From contig JAFVCV010000013.1 of NCBI GenBank assembly GCA_017478965.1, forward strand, positions 1 through 64,000: 64,000 nucleotides of DNA, written 5' to 3'. Positions 46,301-54,218 of the stretch are shown here, one piece after another. A program made the position numbers and the translations under genes. The notes beneath the pieces are model-generated. The model was not told the origin of the DNA. It saw only the letters and a list, made by a program, of their open reading frames with translations, and ran no database searches. The first letter of the stretch is position 1; each line of letters begins with the position of its first letter. The stretch is from Ruminococcus sp. Lineage in GTDB: Bacteria; Bacillota; Clostridia; Oscillospirales; Ruminococcaceae.

Positions 46301-46944
46301 AGTATGGGGTGCTCAGGATTAAGTGCATTCTTTCTGAATTCTTCGATCTTCTCGAAGTTGACCATATCCCTTACGTCCTCGATATCCCATGTCTCGATCT
46401 TCTGGATCTCGTGAGAAGTTCTGAAACCGTCGAAGAAGTGGAGGAAAGGAACTCTGCTCTCGATGGTGGACAGATGAGCAACGGTACCTAAGTCCATTAC
46501 TTCCTGAACGTTGGAGGAACAAAGCATAGCGAAACCGGTCTGACGACAGGCATAAACGTCACTGTGATCGCCGAAGATGTTCAGAGCGTGGGACGCAACG
46601 CATCTTGCTGAAACGTGGATAACGCAGGGAAGCAGCTCGCCTGCGATCTTATACATATTCGGGATCATCAGCAGAAGACCCTGAGATGCGGTGTAGGTCG
46701 TGGTCAGTGCGCCTGCGGACAGCGAGCCGTGTACAGTACCGGAAGCGCCGGCCTCAGACTGCATCTCGGCTACCTTTACGGGTGTGCCGAACAGGTTCTT
46801 CTGCCCCTTGGCAGACCACTGGTCCGTTACTTCAGCCATTACTGAAGAAGGGGTGATGGGGTAGATAGCAGCGACTTCTGTAAAGGGATAGGAAGCCCAG
46901 GCAGCAGCGTTGTTACCGTCCATGGTTTTCATTTTTCTTGCCAT
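43381..46944 (-). CDS. nifJ: pyruvate:ferredoxin (flavodoxin) oxidoreductase
   Basis: 1187 residues, the single-chain form. Order: pyruvate-binding domain I (TMDGNNAAAWASYPFTEVAAIYPITPSS opens it), gamma domain, a two-cluster ferredoxin domain (CIQCNFCSYVCP and CTGCGSCVNVCP), and the TPP domain with CAGCGETPY and the GDGWAYDIG magnesium motif, ending in the C-terminal stabilising segment. It oxidises pyruvate with CoA to acetyl-CoA and CO2 and reduces ferredoxin, the central step of clostridial fermentation. Monocistronic, strong promoter. Confidence 0.97.
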   Translation of the reverse strand: MARKMKTMDGNNAAAWASYPFTEVAAIYPITPSSVMAEVTDQWSAKGQKNLFGTPVKVAEMQSEAGASGTVHGSLSAGALTTTYTASQGLLLMIPNMYKIAGELLPCVIHVSARCVASHALNIFGDHSDVYACRQTGFAMLCSSNVQEVMDLGTVAHLSTIESRVPFLHFFDGFRTSHEIQKIETWDIEDVRDMVNFEKIEEFRKNALNPEHPILKGTAQNPDIFFQAREACNPYYDAVPGIVEDYMNKVNAKIGTDYKLFNYYGAEDAEHVIVAMGSVCDTIEETVDYLNANEGAKLGLVKVRLYRPFAADRLVAAIPATAKQITVLDRTKEPGSLGEPLYLDVVAALKGTQFNDIPVASGRYGLGSKDTTPDQIKAAYVNLAGTEGYKARFTLGIVDDVTNLSLPSAGKLDSAPAGTTACKFWGLGADGTVGANKNSIKIIGDHTDLYAQAYFSYDSKKSGGVTVSHLRFGKTPIKSTYLINQADFVACHNESYINKYNMVQDIKPGGTFLLNCQWTAEELEKHLPGQVKRYIAENGIKFYTINGVKIGKEIGLGNRINTVLQSAFFKLANIIPLDDAIKYMKDAATASYSKKGDAIVKMNHDAIDAGCQQVVEINVPESWKTAADSEMGMKAVECADKTLQDFVNNIQIPCNAQEGDKLPVSTFTHMADGVFPQGSAAFEKRGIAVDVPAWNSANCIQCNFCSYVCPHAVIRPSIMTDAELEAAPALAKEKAVPVTGMPGYNFVMTMSALDCTGCGSCVNVCPGKKGEKALNMMPLESQLAEQEVFNYAQTLPEKPEVAAKFKETTVKGSQFKQPLLEFSGACAGCGETPYAKLITQLFGDRMYIANATGCSSIWGGSAPSTPYTKNKEGKGPAWANSLFEDNAEYGYGMFLAQSTIRNRTIAKVLDLSKNTADEALKAASEEYLATVDDGAANKAATAKLVEALKAENSAAAQEILKDADYLAKKSLWIFGGDGWAYDIGFSGVDHVIASGEDVNIFVFDTEVYSNTGGQSSKATPTGAIAQFAAAGKEVKKKDLAGIAMSYGYVYVAHIAMGADMNQCIKAIQEAESYHGPSIIIGYAPCINHGIKGGMKIAQTEEKKAVQAGYWHLYRYDPRLKEQGKNPFMLDSKAPSADYKEFLMGEVRYNALARQNPERAEKLFNKAVQNAQDRYDYLLRYAKLYNND

Positions 46945-47125
46945 TTAACAAATCATCCTTTCTGCGAGCCAAGCTCGAATTTTGAGACTTTGTTTTTTGG
47001 CAGGCAGGCTTTTTTTCAGCCCGTCCCGCCGGGCGGGTAAAGTTAGCAAATGTGTACTTATGAACTTAAAATTAAGTGTAATAATTTGTACACAATTGCC
47101 AAAACACACTCGCTTTAACTCTTAT

Positions 47126-47154
47126 ATTATAACACTTATTTTCCGATTTGTAAA
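47126..47154 (-). promoter_or_regulatory. sigma-A promoter for PFOR
   Basis: On the minus strand TTTACA (47149-47154), a 17-base spacer and TATAAT (47126-47131). Confidence 0.85.
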
Positions 47155-47311
47155 GGGCTTGAAACCGTTTTTTTCGTTTTTTTTACTGTATAGAGACTAA
47201 AAAATGAAATAATTTTTGTACAAAACAGTTAGTTCAGACTAATCCAAGTTGACCGTGGGAAACTTCAGGCCTGCGGTCATATTTCTGGGGACCTTTGTCT
47301 GCGCACAGATA

Positions 47312-47336
47312 AGCGCCAATGCGGTGCATTGGCGCT
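47312..47336 (-). other. perfect 11-bp hairpin without T-tract after the CE2-like gene
   Basis: AGCGCCAATGC (47312-47322) and GCATTGGCGCT (47326-47336), loop GGT. It lies 60 bases downstream of the CE2-like stop codon on the minus strand, with no run of T on either side. Confidence 0.6.
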
Positions 47337-47396
47337 GTGATCGGATATATGCTGCTGTGAAATTCTGCGAACGGCCAGGTTTTAGCGGTCCCGAAC

Positions 47397-48503
47397 TCAC
47401 TGAGCCCAGACCTTATCGCCAAGGCGGGAAATGTATGCCGTCAGCTCGCTTGCCATCTCGTACTGCTCAGAAAGTCTGGGGTGTCCGGGAGTGGCCCTTC
47501 CCACACGGGTGAACCGCAGATGGCTTATCCTCTCGTCACTCAGCTCCTCCACTATCTCGTCAAGGGCATCGTCCCACTCCGGACCGTGATTCAGCACTGT
47601 CAGCAGCAGCACGAAATAGGGTCTGCCGTATTTCTCCCTCAGGTCCTTTATGATGTCCTTATACCTTTCCTTCCATTTTCTGCGGAAAGCCGGGTCAGTG
47701 ATGTCAGGATCTCCCTCGGCCTCGTTATGCTGGTCGTTCTGCCCCACGGCAAAGATGACCAGGCTGGGGATATACTCACCGAGATCCCAGTCGGTATATC
47801 CCTCAGGTCCCTCCGGAAAGTAGCATAGCTTGTTATAGGCAGTTTCCATGCCGATGTAGTCCGGTGCGTGGTAATAGCCGGTGTTGTCAAAAACGGCTAT
47901 GCCGCCCTGTGCGGTGCAGTGGAGCTGTGCGCCAAGATTTCGTGCGGTTATTGCGGCGTAGCTGTGCCAGGCGTTGTCGAAATTCCCCCCGTTGTTCTCA
48001 GGGTCGGGGCTTGCCACACAGTCCATGGCCTCCACCACAGCCCCTGCGCTGACAGAGTCTCCGAAACACTCTATCTTCCTGTCCGGCAGAACCGGCGCAT
48101 CAAGCACCTCGCCGTTCCCGTCGATGACAAAGCCGAAAAAGCTGAAATAATGGGTGGCGTCCTGCCGTTTGAAGAGGATTATCTCATGTTCCCCCTCCTC
48201 AAGGCCCTCAGCGATGTCGATAAGGTATTCGCCCTCGTATTCCTCCGGCGAACCAAAGTCTGCCCGGCCCTCTCTGCCGTCAAGTATAAAGCCTAAGGAC
48301 ATATCGTTGTAAAAACGCTTATTGAAAAGCGCCGCCTTGACGGAGGTCCCGGTGAACCTCATCCTCACGTTCGAGCCTGCCCAGTAGAATTCCGGGGCCT
48401 TGGGGTCCCTGAAGGATATGCGGCCCATAAAAGCCATTTTTCCGCAGTCCGGCGGGACAAGCTTTTTGCCCTCGGGGATAGATATATTTTTCATTTCTGC
48501 CAT
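47397..48503 (-). CDS. SGNH esterase, CE2-like acetyl-carbohydrate deacetylase
   Basis: 368 residues. A jelly-roll domain (about 20-135, FRDPKAPEFYWAGSNVRMRFTG) is followed by an SGNH hydrolase domain with block I IECFGDSVSAG, block III FAVGQND and the catalytic-histidine region ATPGHPRLSEQYEMA. This two-domain order is that of carbohydrate esterase family 2, which removes acetyl groups from xylan and other glycans. No signal peptide is visible, so it probably acts on oligosaccharides inside the cell. GGAGGT precedes the ATG by seven bases. Confidence 0.85.
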   Translation of the reverse strand: MAEMKNISIPEGKKLVPPDCGKMAFMGRISFRDPKAPEFYWAGSNVRMRFTGTSVKAALFNKRFYNDMSLGFILDGREGRADFGSPEEYEGEYLIDIAEGLEEGEHEIILFKRQDATHYFSFFGFVIDGNGEVLDAPVLPDRKIECFGDSVSAGAVVEAMDCVASPDPENNGGNFDNAWHSYAAITARNLGAQLHCTAQGGIAVFDNTGYYHAPDYIGMETAYNKLCYFPEGPEGYTDWDLGEYIPSLVIFAVGQNDQHNEAEGDPDITDPAFRRKWKERYKDIIKDLREKYGRPYFVLLLTVLNHGPEWDDALDEIVEELSDERISHLRFTRVGRATPGHPRLSEQYEMASELTAYISRLGDKVWAQ

Positions 48504-48538
48504 AGTGATGACCTCCGTTTTTGTTTTTTGTTATAAAT

Positions 48539-48567
48539 ATTATAAAATAATATCCCCCCGCTGTCAA
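48539..48567 (-). promoter_or_regulatory. sigma-A promoter for the CE2-like gene
   Basis: On the minus strand TTGACA (48562-48567), a 17-base spacer and TATAAT (48539-48544), a perfect consensus. Confidence 0.88.
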
Positions 48568-48666
48568 GGGGCTTAAACGTTTACATAAAAATATTTGCGG
48601 CCCCGTCAGGGCGCAGGGGCATGAAATTTTTTCCGGGTCGTTTGCAATAAATAGTTAAGTAAATTG

Positions 48667-48695
48667 TTGACAAATGATGTGTTATGTGCTATACT
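48667..48695 (+). promoter_or_regulatory. sigma-A promoter for the lysine-tailed membrane protein gene
   Basis: TTGACA (48667-48672), a 17-base spacer and TATACT (48690-48695), about 95 bases before the start. Confidence 0.8.
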
Positions 48696-48792
48696 TATGT
48701 TGGCTGAAAATAGATAGTTTTAATTTTGTTTACTTTTTATTAATTTGTTGCAGCCACAGTTATCATGATAATTCTTGCTAAGGGGTTTTAAT

Positions 48793-49509
48793 ATGACAGA
48801 ACTGGAGAAGATGGAGCAGGCTGAGGGGTATATAAACCGATACTTTGAGTTTGAAGACGGCGTTACTGTCAGCCAGGAGAACAAGGAATATCTGAAGACC
48901 TATATCAAGGACGTAAACACCATAGAAGAGGCCTTCGATCTGAAAAAGAAGATGCAGAAGTCCATAATGACCATGGGCATCGTCGCAGTAGTAGTAGGGG
49001 CGCTTTTCGCCATACCTTTTCACAGCGGTGCGCTGTGGCTGGTGCCGCTGGTGGTCTGTGCGGCCATATTCATAGGCGGGGCGGTGTTTTTCACCAGCCT
49101 GCACAAATACAAGCTGGATTCGGCCAAGCAGCATCAGAAGGAAGTCAACGAGGGGATACAGGAGCAGATAGAGATACTTGACACCAGGATAGCGCAGATA
49201 GAAAAGCAGAGGGACGACTATCTTGCAGCCCTTAAAAAGAGGATAGACTTCATGGAGCTTGACATAGACTACATGAGGAACATCGGGGCCATCAAGCAAA
49301 AGCTCATCGACGGCGAGGCTGAGACCTGTGAGGACGCAGTGTATGCCTATGAGCAGGGTATGCTGCTGTCGCAGATGAACAATATCATGAGCAAGAGCGA
49401 GCGCAAGCCTGAGATGGATATGGAAAAGAACAGGGAGCGTTTCGGCGATCCGCTGCAGGCCATCGAGGAGAAGAAGAAAAAGAAGAAGAAAGAGAAGAAG
49501 AAAAAGTAA
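48793..49509 (+). CDS. two-helix membrane protein with coiled coil and poly-lysine tail, unknown
   Basis: 238 residues from the ATG at 48793 (AAGGGG upstream). Two adjacent helices (about 63-80 and 85-103) separate a 60-residue N-terminal part from a long coiled coil (EQIEILDTRIAQIEKQRDDYLAALKK). It ends in an almost pure lysine run after QAIEE. I recognise no family. The helices and the basic tail suggest a membrane protein whose cytoplasmic end binds nucleic acid or acidic lipid; that is inference. Confidence 0.75.
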   Translation: MTELEKMEQAEGYINRYFEFEDGVTVSQENKEYLKTYIKDVNTIEEAFDLKKKMQKSIMTMGIVAVVVGALFAIPFHSGALWLVPLVVCAAIFIGGAVFFTSLHKYKLDSAKQHQKEVNEGIQEQIEILDTRIAQIEKQRDDYLAALKKRIDFMELDIDYMRNIGAIKQKLIDGEAETCEDAVYAYEQGMLLSQMNNIMSKSERKPEMDMEKNRERFGDPLQAIEEKKKKKKKEKKKK

Positions 49510-49524
49510 AGCTGAGATTTATGA

Positions 49525-49550
49525 GCGAGCCGGGTCCGGCTCGCTTTTTT
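49525..49550 (+). terminator. terminator after the lysine-tailed protein gene
   Basis: GCGAGCCGG (49525-49533) and CCGGCTCGC (49536-49544), then TTTTTT. Confidence 0.88.
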
Positions 49551-49593
49551 AAGCCTGAGGACGGCGGACGAAAACAGTCGGAAGGAGTTTAAG

Positions 49594-50394
49594 ATGGAAG
49601 AAGTAAGAGTGGGAGACGTATACGATCTCATAGACAGCATAGCGCCCTTTGGCATACAGGAGAGCTGGGATAACAGCGGGCTGTGCGTGGGGGCAAGGGA
49701 CAGGGCCGTAAAAAAAATAACAGTCGCCCTTGACTGCACGGCGGACGTGGCCAGGGAGGCCGCAGAAAAGGGCAGCGAGCTTATAGTTACCCATCACCCG
49801 GTGATCTTCAGGGCCATAAAAAAGCTGGATCTTGACAGCGTGGTGGGGACTCTTGCCGGGGCGGGACTTTCGGTCATCTGTGCCCACACCAATTTCGACA
49901 GCGCAGTGATGAACAGGCTGCTGTGCGAAAAGCTGGGGCTCACGCCTGAGGGACCGCTGGCGGTGGAGAACGGGACAGAGATGGGCTGCGTTTGCAGCTG
50001 TGGGAGCATCGGCAGCCGGGAGCTGGCGGAAAGGATAAAAAACGCTCTGGGAAACAGGGTGGTAAGGTTCAACGGCCTTAACGAAAGGGCTAAGGGCAGA
50101 GAGAACGACATAAGGAAGATCGCAGTTTGCAGCGGCAGCGGCGGAAGTTTTCTGGGAGAGGTCATTGCCGGGGGCTGCGGGGCGTTTATCACCGGGGACG
50201 TTAAGCACGACGTTTTCATCGACGCTTACAACGAGGGAGTCGTGGTCTTCGACGCCGGGCATTTTTACACGGAGGATATTTTCTGCGAGTATATGTGCGA
50301 AAAGCTTGCGCAAAGCTTTCCCGGAGTCCGGGTCGAAAAGGCTTCTTGTGACAGGGACGTGGTGGAGTACCTTGTTCAGGGGCCTGGGCTTTGA
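49594..50394 (+). CDS. Nif3-like dinuclear metal-centre protein
   Basis: 266 residues. Metal-binding motifs of the Nif3/DUF34 family are all visible: VTHHPVIFRAIKKL, CAHTNFDSAVMN, ITGDVKHDVF and AGHFYTEDIF. It begins VYDLIDSIAPFGIQESWDNSGL, as usual. The family is sometimes named GTP cyclohydrolase I type 2, but its true role is unsettled. AAGGAG precedes the ATG; rqcH follows 51 bases later. Confidence 0.92.
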   Translation: MEEVRVGDVYDLIDSIAPFGIQESWDNSGLCVGARDRAVKKITVALDCTADVAREAAEKGSELIVTHHPVIFRAIKKLDLDSVVGTLAGAGLSVICAHTNFDSAVMNRLLCEKLGLTPEGPLAVENGTEMGCVCSCGSIGSRELAERIKNALGNRVVRFNGLNERAKGRENDIRKIAVCSGSGGSFLGEVIAGGCGAFITGDVKHDVFIDAYNEGVVVFDAGHFYTEDIFCEYMCEKLAQSFPGVRVEKASCDRDVVEYLVQGPGL

Positions 50395-50445
50395 GCAGCG
50401 AGCCGCAGTGTTTTAAGATTGTGCGTGTTTTGGAGGATCGTGAGT

Positions 50446-52221
50446 ATGGCACTTGACGGTGTATTTCTTAGTTTGATAAAAAATGAAATAGAGAGCCTTA
50501 TCGGGGGCAGAGTGGATAAGGTCCACCAGCCATCCAGAGAGGAGCTGCTTATTTCGCTGAGAACGGCGGGAGGAGTGAAGAAAATACTTTTCAATACCGT
50601 TTCCGGTTCCGCCAGGGTCCATATCACCGGAACGGAGATTGAGAACCCCAAGCAGCCCCCTATGTTCTGTATGCTGATGAGAAAGCATCTTTCCTCCGGG
50701 AGACTGGCGGCAGTGAGACAGGAGGGCTATGAAAGGATACTCATGCTGGACTTTGACTGCACCAATGAGCTGGGGGACCCCGTAAGGCTGACCCTAGCGG
50801 CTGAGATAATGGGAAGAAGGTCCAACCTGCTGCTGCTCAACGGCAGCGGTAAGATCATCGACTGCCTGAAAAGGGTCGGCCCGGAGGTAACAGACAAGCC
50901 GGTGCTGCCGGGGGCAATGTATGAAATGCCGCCTAAGGACGGCAGGATAAGCCTGACGGACTGCGAAAGGGAGCAGTTCGAGAAAATGATAAAGGCCTGG
51001 CCGGGGGAGGAGCTTTCAAAGGCGATCATGAAGACCCTGGAGGGCATAAGCCCGGTGTTTGCCAGAGAGTGCGCTTTTTTCACCGGCCACGGAGCGGAGC
51101 AGACAGTGGGAAATATGACGGAGGACCGTTTTGACAGACTGTGGTTCTTTATAACAAAGGTCAGAAAAAGTCTTGCCGAGGGGACCGGTGCCTTTACCGT
51201 CCTGAGGACGCCGGAGGGGAGCCTGAAGGACTTTTGTTTTTGCAGGATAGAGCAGTACGGGGCGCTGATGGTCACGAAAGAGTTCTCTTCTCCCTCAGAG
51301 CTGCTGGACTATTTCTATTCCAGCCGGGACACTCTTGCCAGGACCAAGCAGAAGGCTGCGGATCTTTTCAGGACGCTGTCAAGTACCATAGAGAGGACCG
51401 AGAGAAGAGTACAGAACCAGAAACTGGAGCTTAAAGACTGTGAAAAAAGAGAGCAGCTCAGGCAGTACGGGGACCTGATAATGTCGAACCTTTACAGCCT
51501 TGAAAAGGGCATGGAGGTATGCGAGGCGGAGAATTATTACGAGGAGGGCTGCCCAAGGGTCAGGATAAAGCTCGACAAACGCCTGGACCCTGCGCAGAAC
51601 GCACAGAAGTACTATAGGGAATACCGAAAGCTCGACACTGCTGAGAAAAAACTCAGGGAACTCATTGCCGCCGGGGAGGAGGAGAGCAGATATCTCGACA
51701 CGGTTTTCGAGGCTCTTACAAGGGCGCAGACCGAGGGGGACATCGCAGAGCTGAGGGAGGAGCTGGCCGGGCAGGGTTATGTGAAGAGGGGCAGGAACAA
51801 GGGAAAGCCCCCCAAGTCACTGCCGCCGATGCGGTTCGTGTCCTCGGAGGGCTATGAGATAAGAGTGGGAAGAAACAACAGCCAGAACGACAGGCTGACT
51901 TGCAGGGAGGCGAAGAAGACAGACCTTTGGCTCCATGTGAAGGACATCACAGGGTGCCATGTCATCATCGACTGCAAAAGGGACACCGGAGGATATACTG
52001 CCGAGGACCTGCCGCCGGACAGGACCATCGAGGAAGCGGCGGTGATAGCGGCATATTATTCGAGGGCCAGGAACAGTTCCCGGGCGGACGTGGACTATAC
52101 CTTTATAAAGAACGTGAAAAAGCCTGCCGGGGCAAAGCCGGGTATGGTGATATTTAACAGCAACTACACTATAACGGTAAAGCCGGACGAGGACCTGGTA
52201 GAAAGTCTGAGAGCTAAATAA
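50446..52221 (+). CDS. rqcH: ribosome quality-control protein RqcH (NFACT family)
   Basis: 591 residues from the ATG at 50446, chosen for GGAGG nine bases upstream and because MALDGVFLSLIKNEI is the family start. NFACT-N domain (1-230), helix-hairpin and long coiled coil (about 290-430), and NFACT-R domain with TDLWLHVKDITGCHVII near 495. RqcH binds stalled 50S subunits and recruits tRNA-Ala to add alanine tails to the blocked chain. Older annotation calls it fibronectin-binding protein. Confidence 0.94.
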   Translation: MALDGVFLSLIKNEIESLIGGRVDKVHQPSREELLISLRTAGGVKKILFNTVSGSARVHITGTEIENPKQPPMFCMLMRKHLSSGRLAAVRQEGYERILMLDFDCTNELGDPVRLTLAAEIMGRRSNLLLLNGSGKIIDCLKRVGPEVTDKPVLPGAMYEMPPKDGRISLTDCEREQFEKMIKAWPGEELSKAIMKTLEGISPVFARECAFFTGHGAEQTVGNMTEDRFDRLWFFITKVRKSLAEGTGAFTVLRTPEGSLKDFCFCRIEQYGALMVTKEFSSPSELLDYFYSSRDTLARTKQKAADLFRTLSSTIERTERRVQNQKLELKDCEKREQLRQYGDLIMSNLYSLEKGMEVCEAENYYEEGCPRVRIKLDKRLDPAQNAQKYYREYRKLDTAEKKLRELIAAGEEESRYLDTVFEALTRAQTEGDIAELREELAGQGYVKRGRNKGKPPKSLPPMRFVSSEGYEIRVGRNNSQNDRLTCREAKKTDLWLHVKDITGCHVIIDCKRDTGGYTAEDLPPDRTIEEAAVIAAYYSRARNSSRADVDYTFIKNVKKPAGAKPGMVIFNSNYTITVKPDEDLVESLRAK

Positions 52222-52223
52222 GA

Positions 52224-52256
52224 GATCCCCCTTTGACATTTCGTCTGAGGGGGATC
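52224..52256. terminator. hairpin between rqcH and the convergent membrane-protein gene
   Basis: GATCCCCCT (52224-52232) and AGGGGGATC (52248-52256) form a 9-bp stem around a 15-base loop. No clear T-tract follows on either strand, so the terminator call is tentative. Confidence 0.5.
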
Positions 52257-52267
52257 GTTGTCTGTGT

Positions 52268-52714
52268 TCACATAACATTGAAAATGCAGTCGTTCTTTGA
52301 GCCGCAGCGAAAGCCGGAAACATAGAAACGGTCTTTATAGACCCTCACCGTGCAGTCCTCTGAAACGATACGGTCCTTGTAGCGGTAGGGCATCATAGGG
52401 GTGATGACTATGCCGCTTTTGCAGGCCACCGTCAGGGATACCTTGCCCATGTTTCTGGCACCCGGCCTAATGTCTCTGTAAATGCCCGTTATCTTCCCCG
52501 GGCAGGAGACGCCGAAAAAAAAGGTGAAAAACCAGGCGAGGATATATTTGAAGTGAAAGCCGTAAATGATGAGGGCAATGGCTAGACCTGTCAGCAAAGT
52601 ACTGGTGGAATAGAGAATTCCCGCCGCAGCTTTCATGATCACCATGATAAGGCCCCAACAAACCAGGCTGTGAGCAATGAACATTGGGTACTGATAAACA
52701 TACTTTACTCCCAT
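52268..52714 (-). CDS. small membrane protein, unknown
   Basis: 148 residues. Three hydrophobic stretches in the first 70 residues (FIAHSLVCWGLIMVIMK, LLTGLAIALIIYGFHF, ILAWFFTFFFGV) precede a soluble end with VYKDRFYVSGFRCGSKND. The start overlaps the dusB stop by ten bases with GGGAG upstream, implying coupling. Family unknown; the tail has the look of a small PH-like domain, but this is a guess. Confidence 0.65.
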   Translation of the reverse strand: MGVKYVYQYPMFIAHSLVCWGLIMVIMKAAAGILYSTSTLLTGLAIALIIYGFHFKYILAWFFTFFFGVSCPGKITGIYRDIRPGARNMGKVSLTVACKSGIVITPMMPYRYKDRIVSEDCTVRVYKDRFYVSGFRCGSKNDCIFNVM

Positions 52715-53688
52715 AAACCGTACTCCCGTTTTACTCTCTCCGCCATTTCACGGGCCTGGGCCAGTGTGGAAAGCTCGCCGCACTCAGCCCTGAGCCTGGC
52801 GCTATTGGGCAGGCCCTTGACGTACCAGGCTACGTTCTTGCGGGCCTCCTTCATTCCCCTCTCCTCACCCTTATATCTGCAAAGCAGCTCGCAGTGGGAG
52901 AGCATCACCTCCATGCGCTCTTCTATCTCCGGCTCCGGCAAAAGCTCGCCGGCAGAAAGATAGTGACTGATCTCTCTGAACACCCAGGGCCGGCCGTAGG
53001 AACCACGGGCAAGCATCACAAGGTCCACGCCAGTCTCATCATACATCCTCTTGCAGCTGATTGCGTCCTTAACGTCGCCGTTGCCGAAGACCGGTACACT
53101 CACGCTCTCCTTTACCTGCCTGATGATGTTCCAGTCCGCTGTGCCGGAATAAAACTGCATACGGGTCCTGCCGTGGACAGCCATGGCGCTGACTCCCGCC
53201 TGCTCCATGAGCTTGGCAAAGTCCGGGGCATTGATATGCTCACTGTCCCACCCGGTGCGGAATTTCACCGTCACAGGACAGCCGGCGTTCTTCACGACCT
53301 CTCTGGCTATCTCAAAGGCCCTGTCAGGGTCCTTCATGAGCGCTGAGCCTGAGCCGTTTGAAACTATCTTCGGGACCGGACAGCCCATGTTGATGTCGAT
53401 GATATCAGGCTTGCAGGCGCTGAGAAGATAAGCCGCCTTACCCATGAAATAAGGGTCTTCTCCGAAAAGCTGGAGAGCATAGGGCCGCTCGGCGTCCTCT
53501 ATCTCCGTCAGAACAGCGGTCTTTTTGTCGCCGTAGCAAAGACCCTTGGAGGATATCATCTCGCTGACCATGTAGGCCGCCCCGAATTTCCTGCAAAGGA
53601 GCCTGTAGGACTTGTCAGCCACCGAGGCCATGGGTGCAAGGGCAGCGGTCTTTTCTACAGAGACATTTCCGATATTGATCTTTTCCAT
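52705..53688 (-). CDS. dusB: tRNA-dihydrouridine synthase
   Basis: 327 residues from the ATG at 53686-53688, right after the previous gene's stop. FMN-dependent TIM barrel: ALAPMASVADKSYR at the start, catalytic cysteine in DIINMGCP-type block (DINMGCPVPKIVSNGSGSAL), VKFRTGWD, AVHGRTRMQFYSG and GNGDVKDA. It reduces uridines to dihydrouridine in tRNA D-loops. Middle gene of DUF4236-dusB-membrane protein. Confidence 0.93.
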   Translation of the reverse strand: MEKINIGNVSVEKTAALAPMASVADKSYRLLCRKFGAAYMVSEMISSKGLCYGDKKTAVLTEIEDAERPYALQLFGEDPYFMGKAAYLLSACKPDIIDINMGCPVPKIVSNGSGSALMKDPDRAFEIAREVVKNAGCPVTVKFRTGWDSEHINAPDFAKLMEQAGVSAMAVHGRTRMQFYSGTADWNIIRQVKESVSVPVFGNGDVKDAISCKRMYDETGVDLVMLARGSYGRPWVFREISHYLSAGELLPEPEIEERMEVMLSHCELLCRYKGEERGMKEARKNVAWYVKGLPNSARLRAECGELSTLAQAREMAERVKREYGLWE

Positions 53689-53689
53689 A

Positions 53690-53905
53690 CTATTTTCCGG
53701 AGGACTTTTTCTTTTTGCCCTTGCCAAGGGTGGTGTCGTAGGAGACACCTGTGCCGGGAAGGCTGGCAGTTATCTTATTCTTGTCGTTGACGGTGACTTT
53801 GACTTTTTTGCCGCCGACGGTAACGCTCTTGCTCTTTTTGTTGAAGTTTACCTTAAAGAACTTAGTGAGCTTCAGGCTCAGACGCTTTCTGAAATGCAGT
53901 CCCAT
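53690..53905 (-). CDS. DUF4236 protein
   Basis: 71 residues from the ATG at 53903-53905, which has AGGTG six bases upstream. The start MGLHFRKRLSLKLTKFFKVN, then KSKSVTVGGKKVKVTVN and GTGVSYDTTLGKGKKKK, is the DUF4236 pattern of very basic short proteins. Function unknown. It ends one base before dusB, so the two are co-transcribed. Confidence 0.8.
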   Translation of the reverse strand: MGLHFRKRLSLKLTKFFKVNFNKKSKSVTVGGKKVKVTVNDKNKITASLPGTGVSYDTTLGKGKKKKSSGK

Positions 53906-53941
53906 AATAAACACCTCACGTTCTGATATCGCAGCCATGGC

Positions 53942-54016
53942 CGGACAGGCCGCTTTTCAGAGCAAACGGCATTGGAACTTTCACACCGGCCGTTTGCAGC
54001 TGCCGCAGTCTGTCCG
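53942..54016 (-). other. structured leader upstream of the DUF4236-dusB operon
   Basis: Nested inverted repeats: outer arms CGGACAG (53942-53948) and CTGTCCG (54010-54016), inner arms GCAAACGGC (53962-53970) and GCCGTTTGC (53989-53997). Transcribed leftward this folds into one long two-part stem about 40 bases before the start codon. The rest of 53906-54218 holds the cobD promoter and nothing else evident. Confidence 0.55.
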
Positions 54017-54127
54017 CTGTGGACGCACTGAGAATAAAAAGATCGTTTGATCTGCTATATATGATAACATAATTTTCCCAAAAAGTAAAGACCGGGGGAA
54101 AGAAAAGCCTGGAAACGTCAAAAGCAC

Positions 54128-54156
54128 TTGAAAAGCGGGAAAAAATGTGTTATAAT
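54128..54156 (+). promoter_or_regulatory. sigma-A promoter for cobD
   Basis: TTGAAA (54128-54133), a 17-base spacer and TATAAT (54151-54156). Confidence 0.8.
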
Positions 54157-54218
54157 AGACCAGGATGCTGAATAACGGACAAAACTGCCGGAAAAGGCAG
54201 AAATCGTGAGGTATGAAA

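Larger units (their letters stand above)
46945..47396. other. PFOR leader and gap to the CE2-like gene
   Basis: The minus-strand PFOR leader is about 175 bases. It contains nested inverted repeats: TGTGTAC (47051-47057) with GTACACA (47088-47094), and inside them ACTTAA-AA-TTAAGT (47064-47077). Next to the start lies a GC-rich CCCGCC/GGCGGG hairpin (about 47023-47037). Beyond the promoter, 47160-47396 holds the hairpin listed at 47312 and otherwise nothing I can name. Confidence 0.5.

Noticed and set aside
44938-46491. Long rightward open frame of 517 codons opposite PFOR
   Set aside because: The minus strand encodes an intact PFOR with all cofactor motifs; the antisense frame has no family features.
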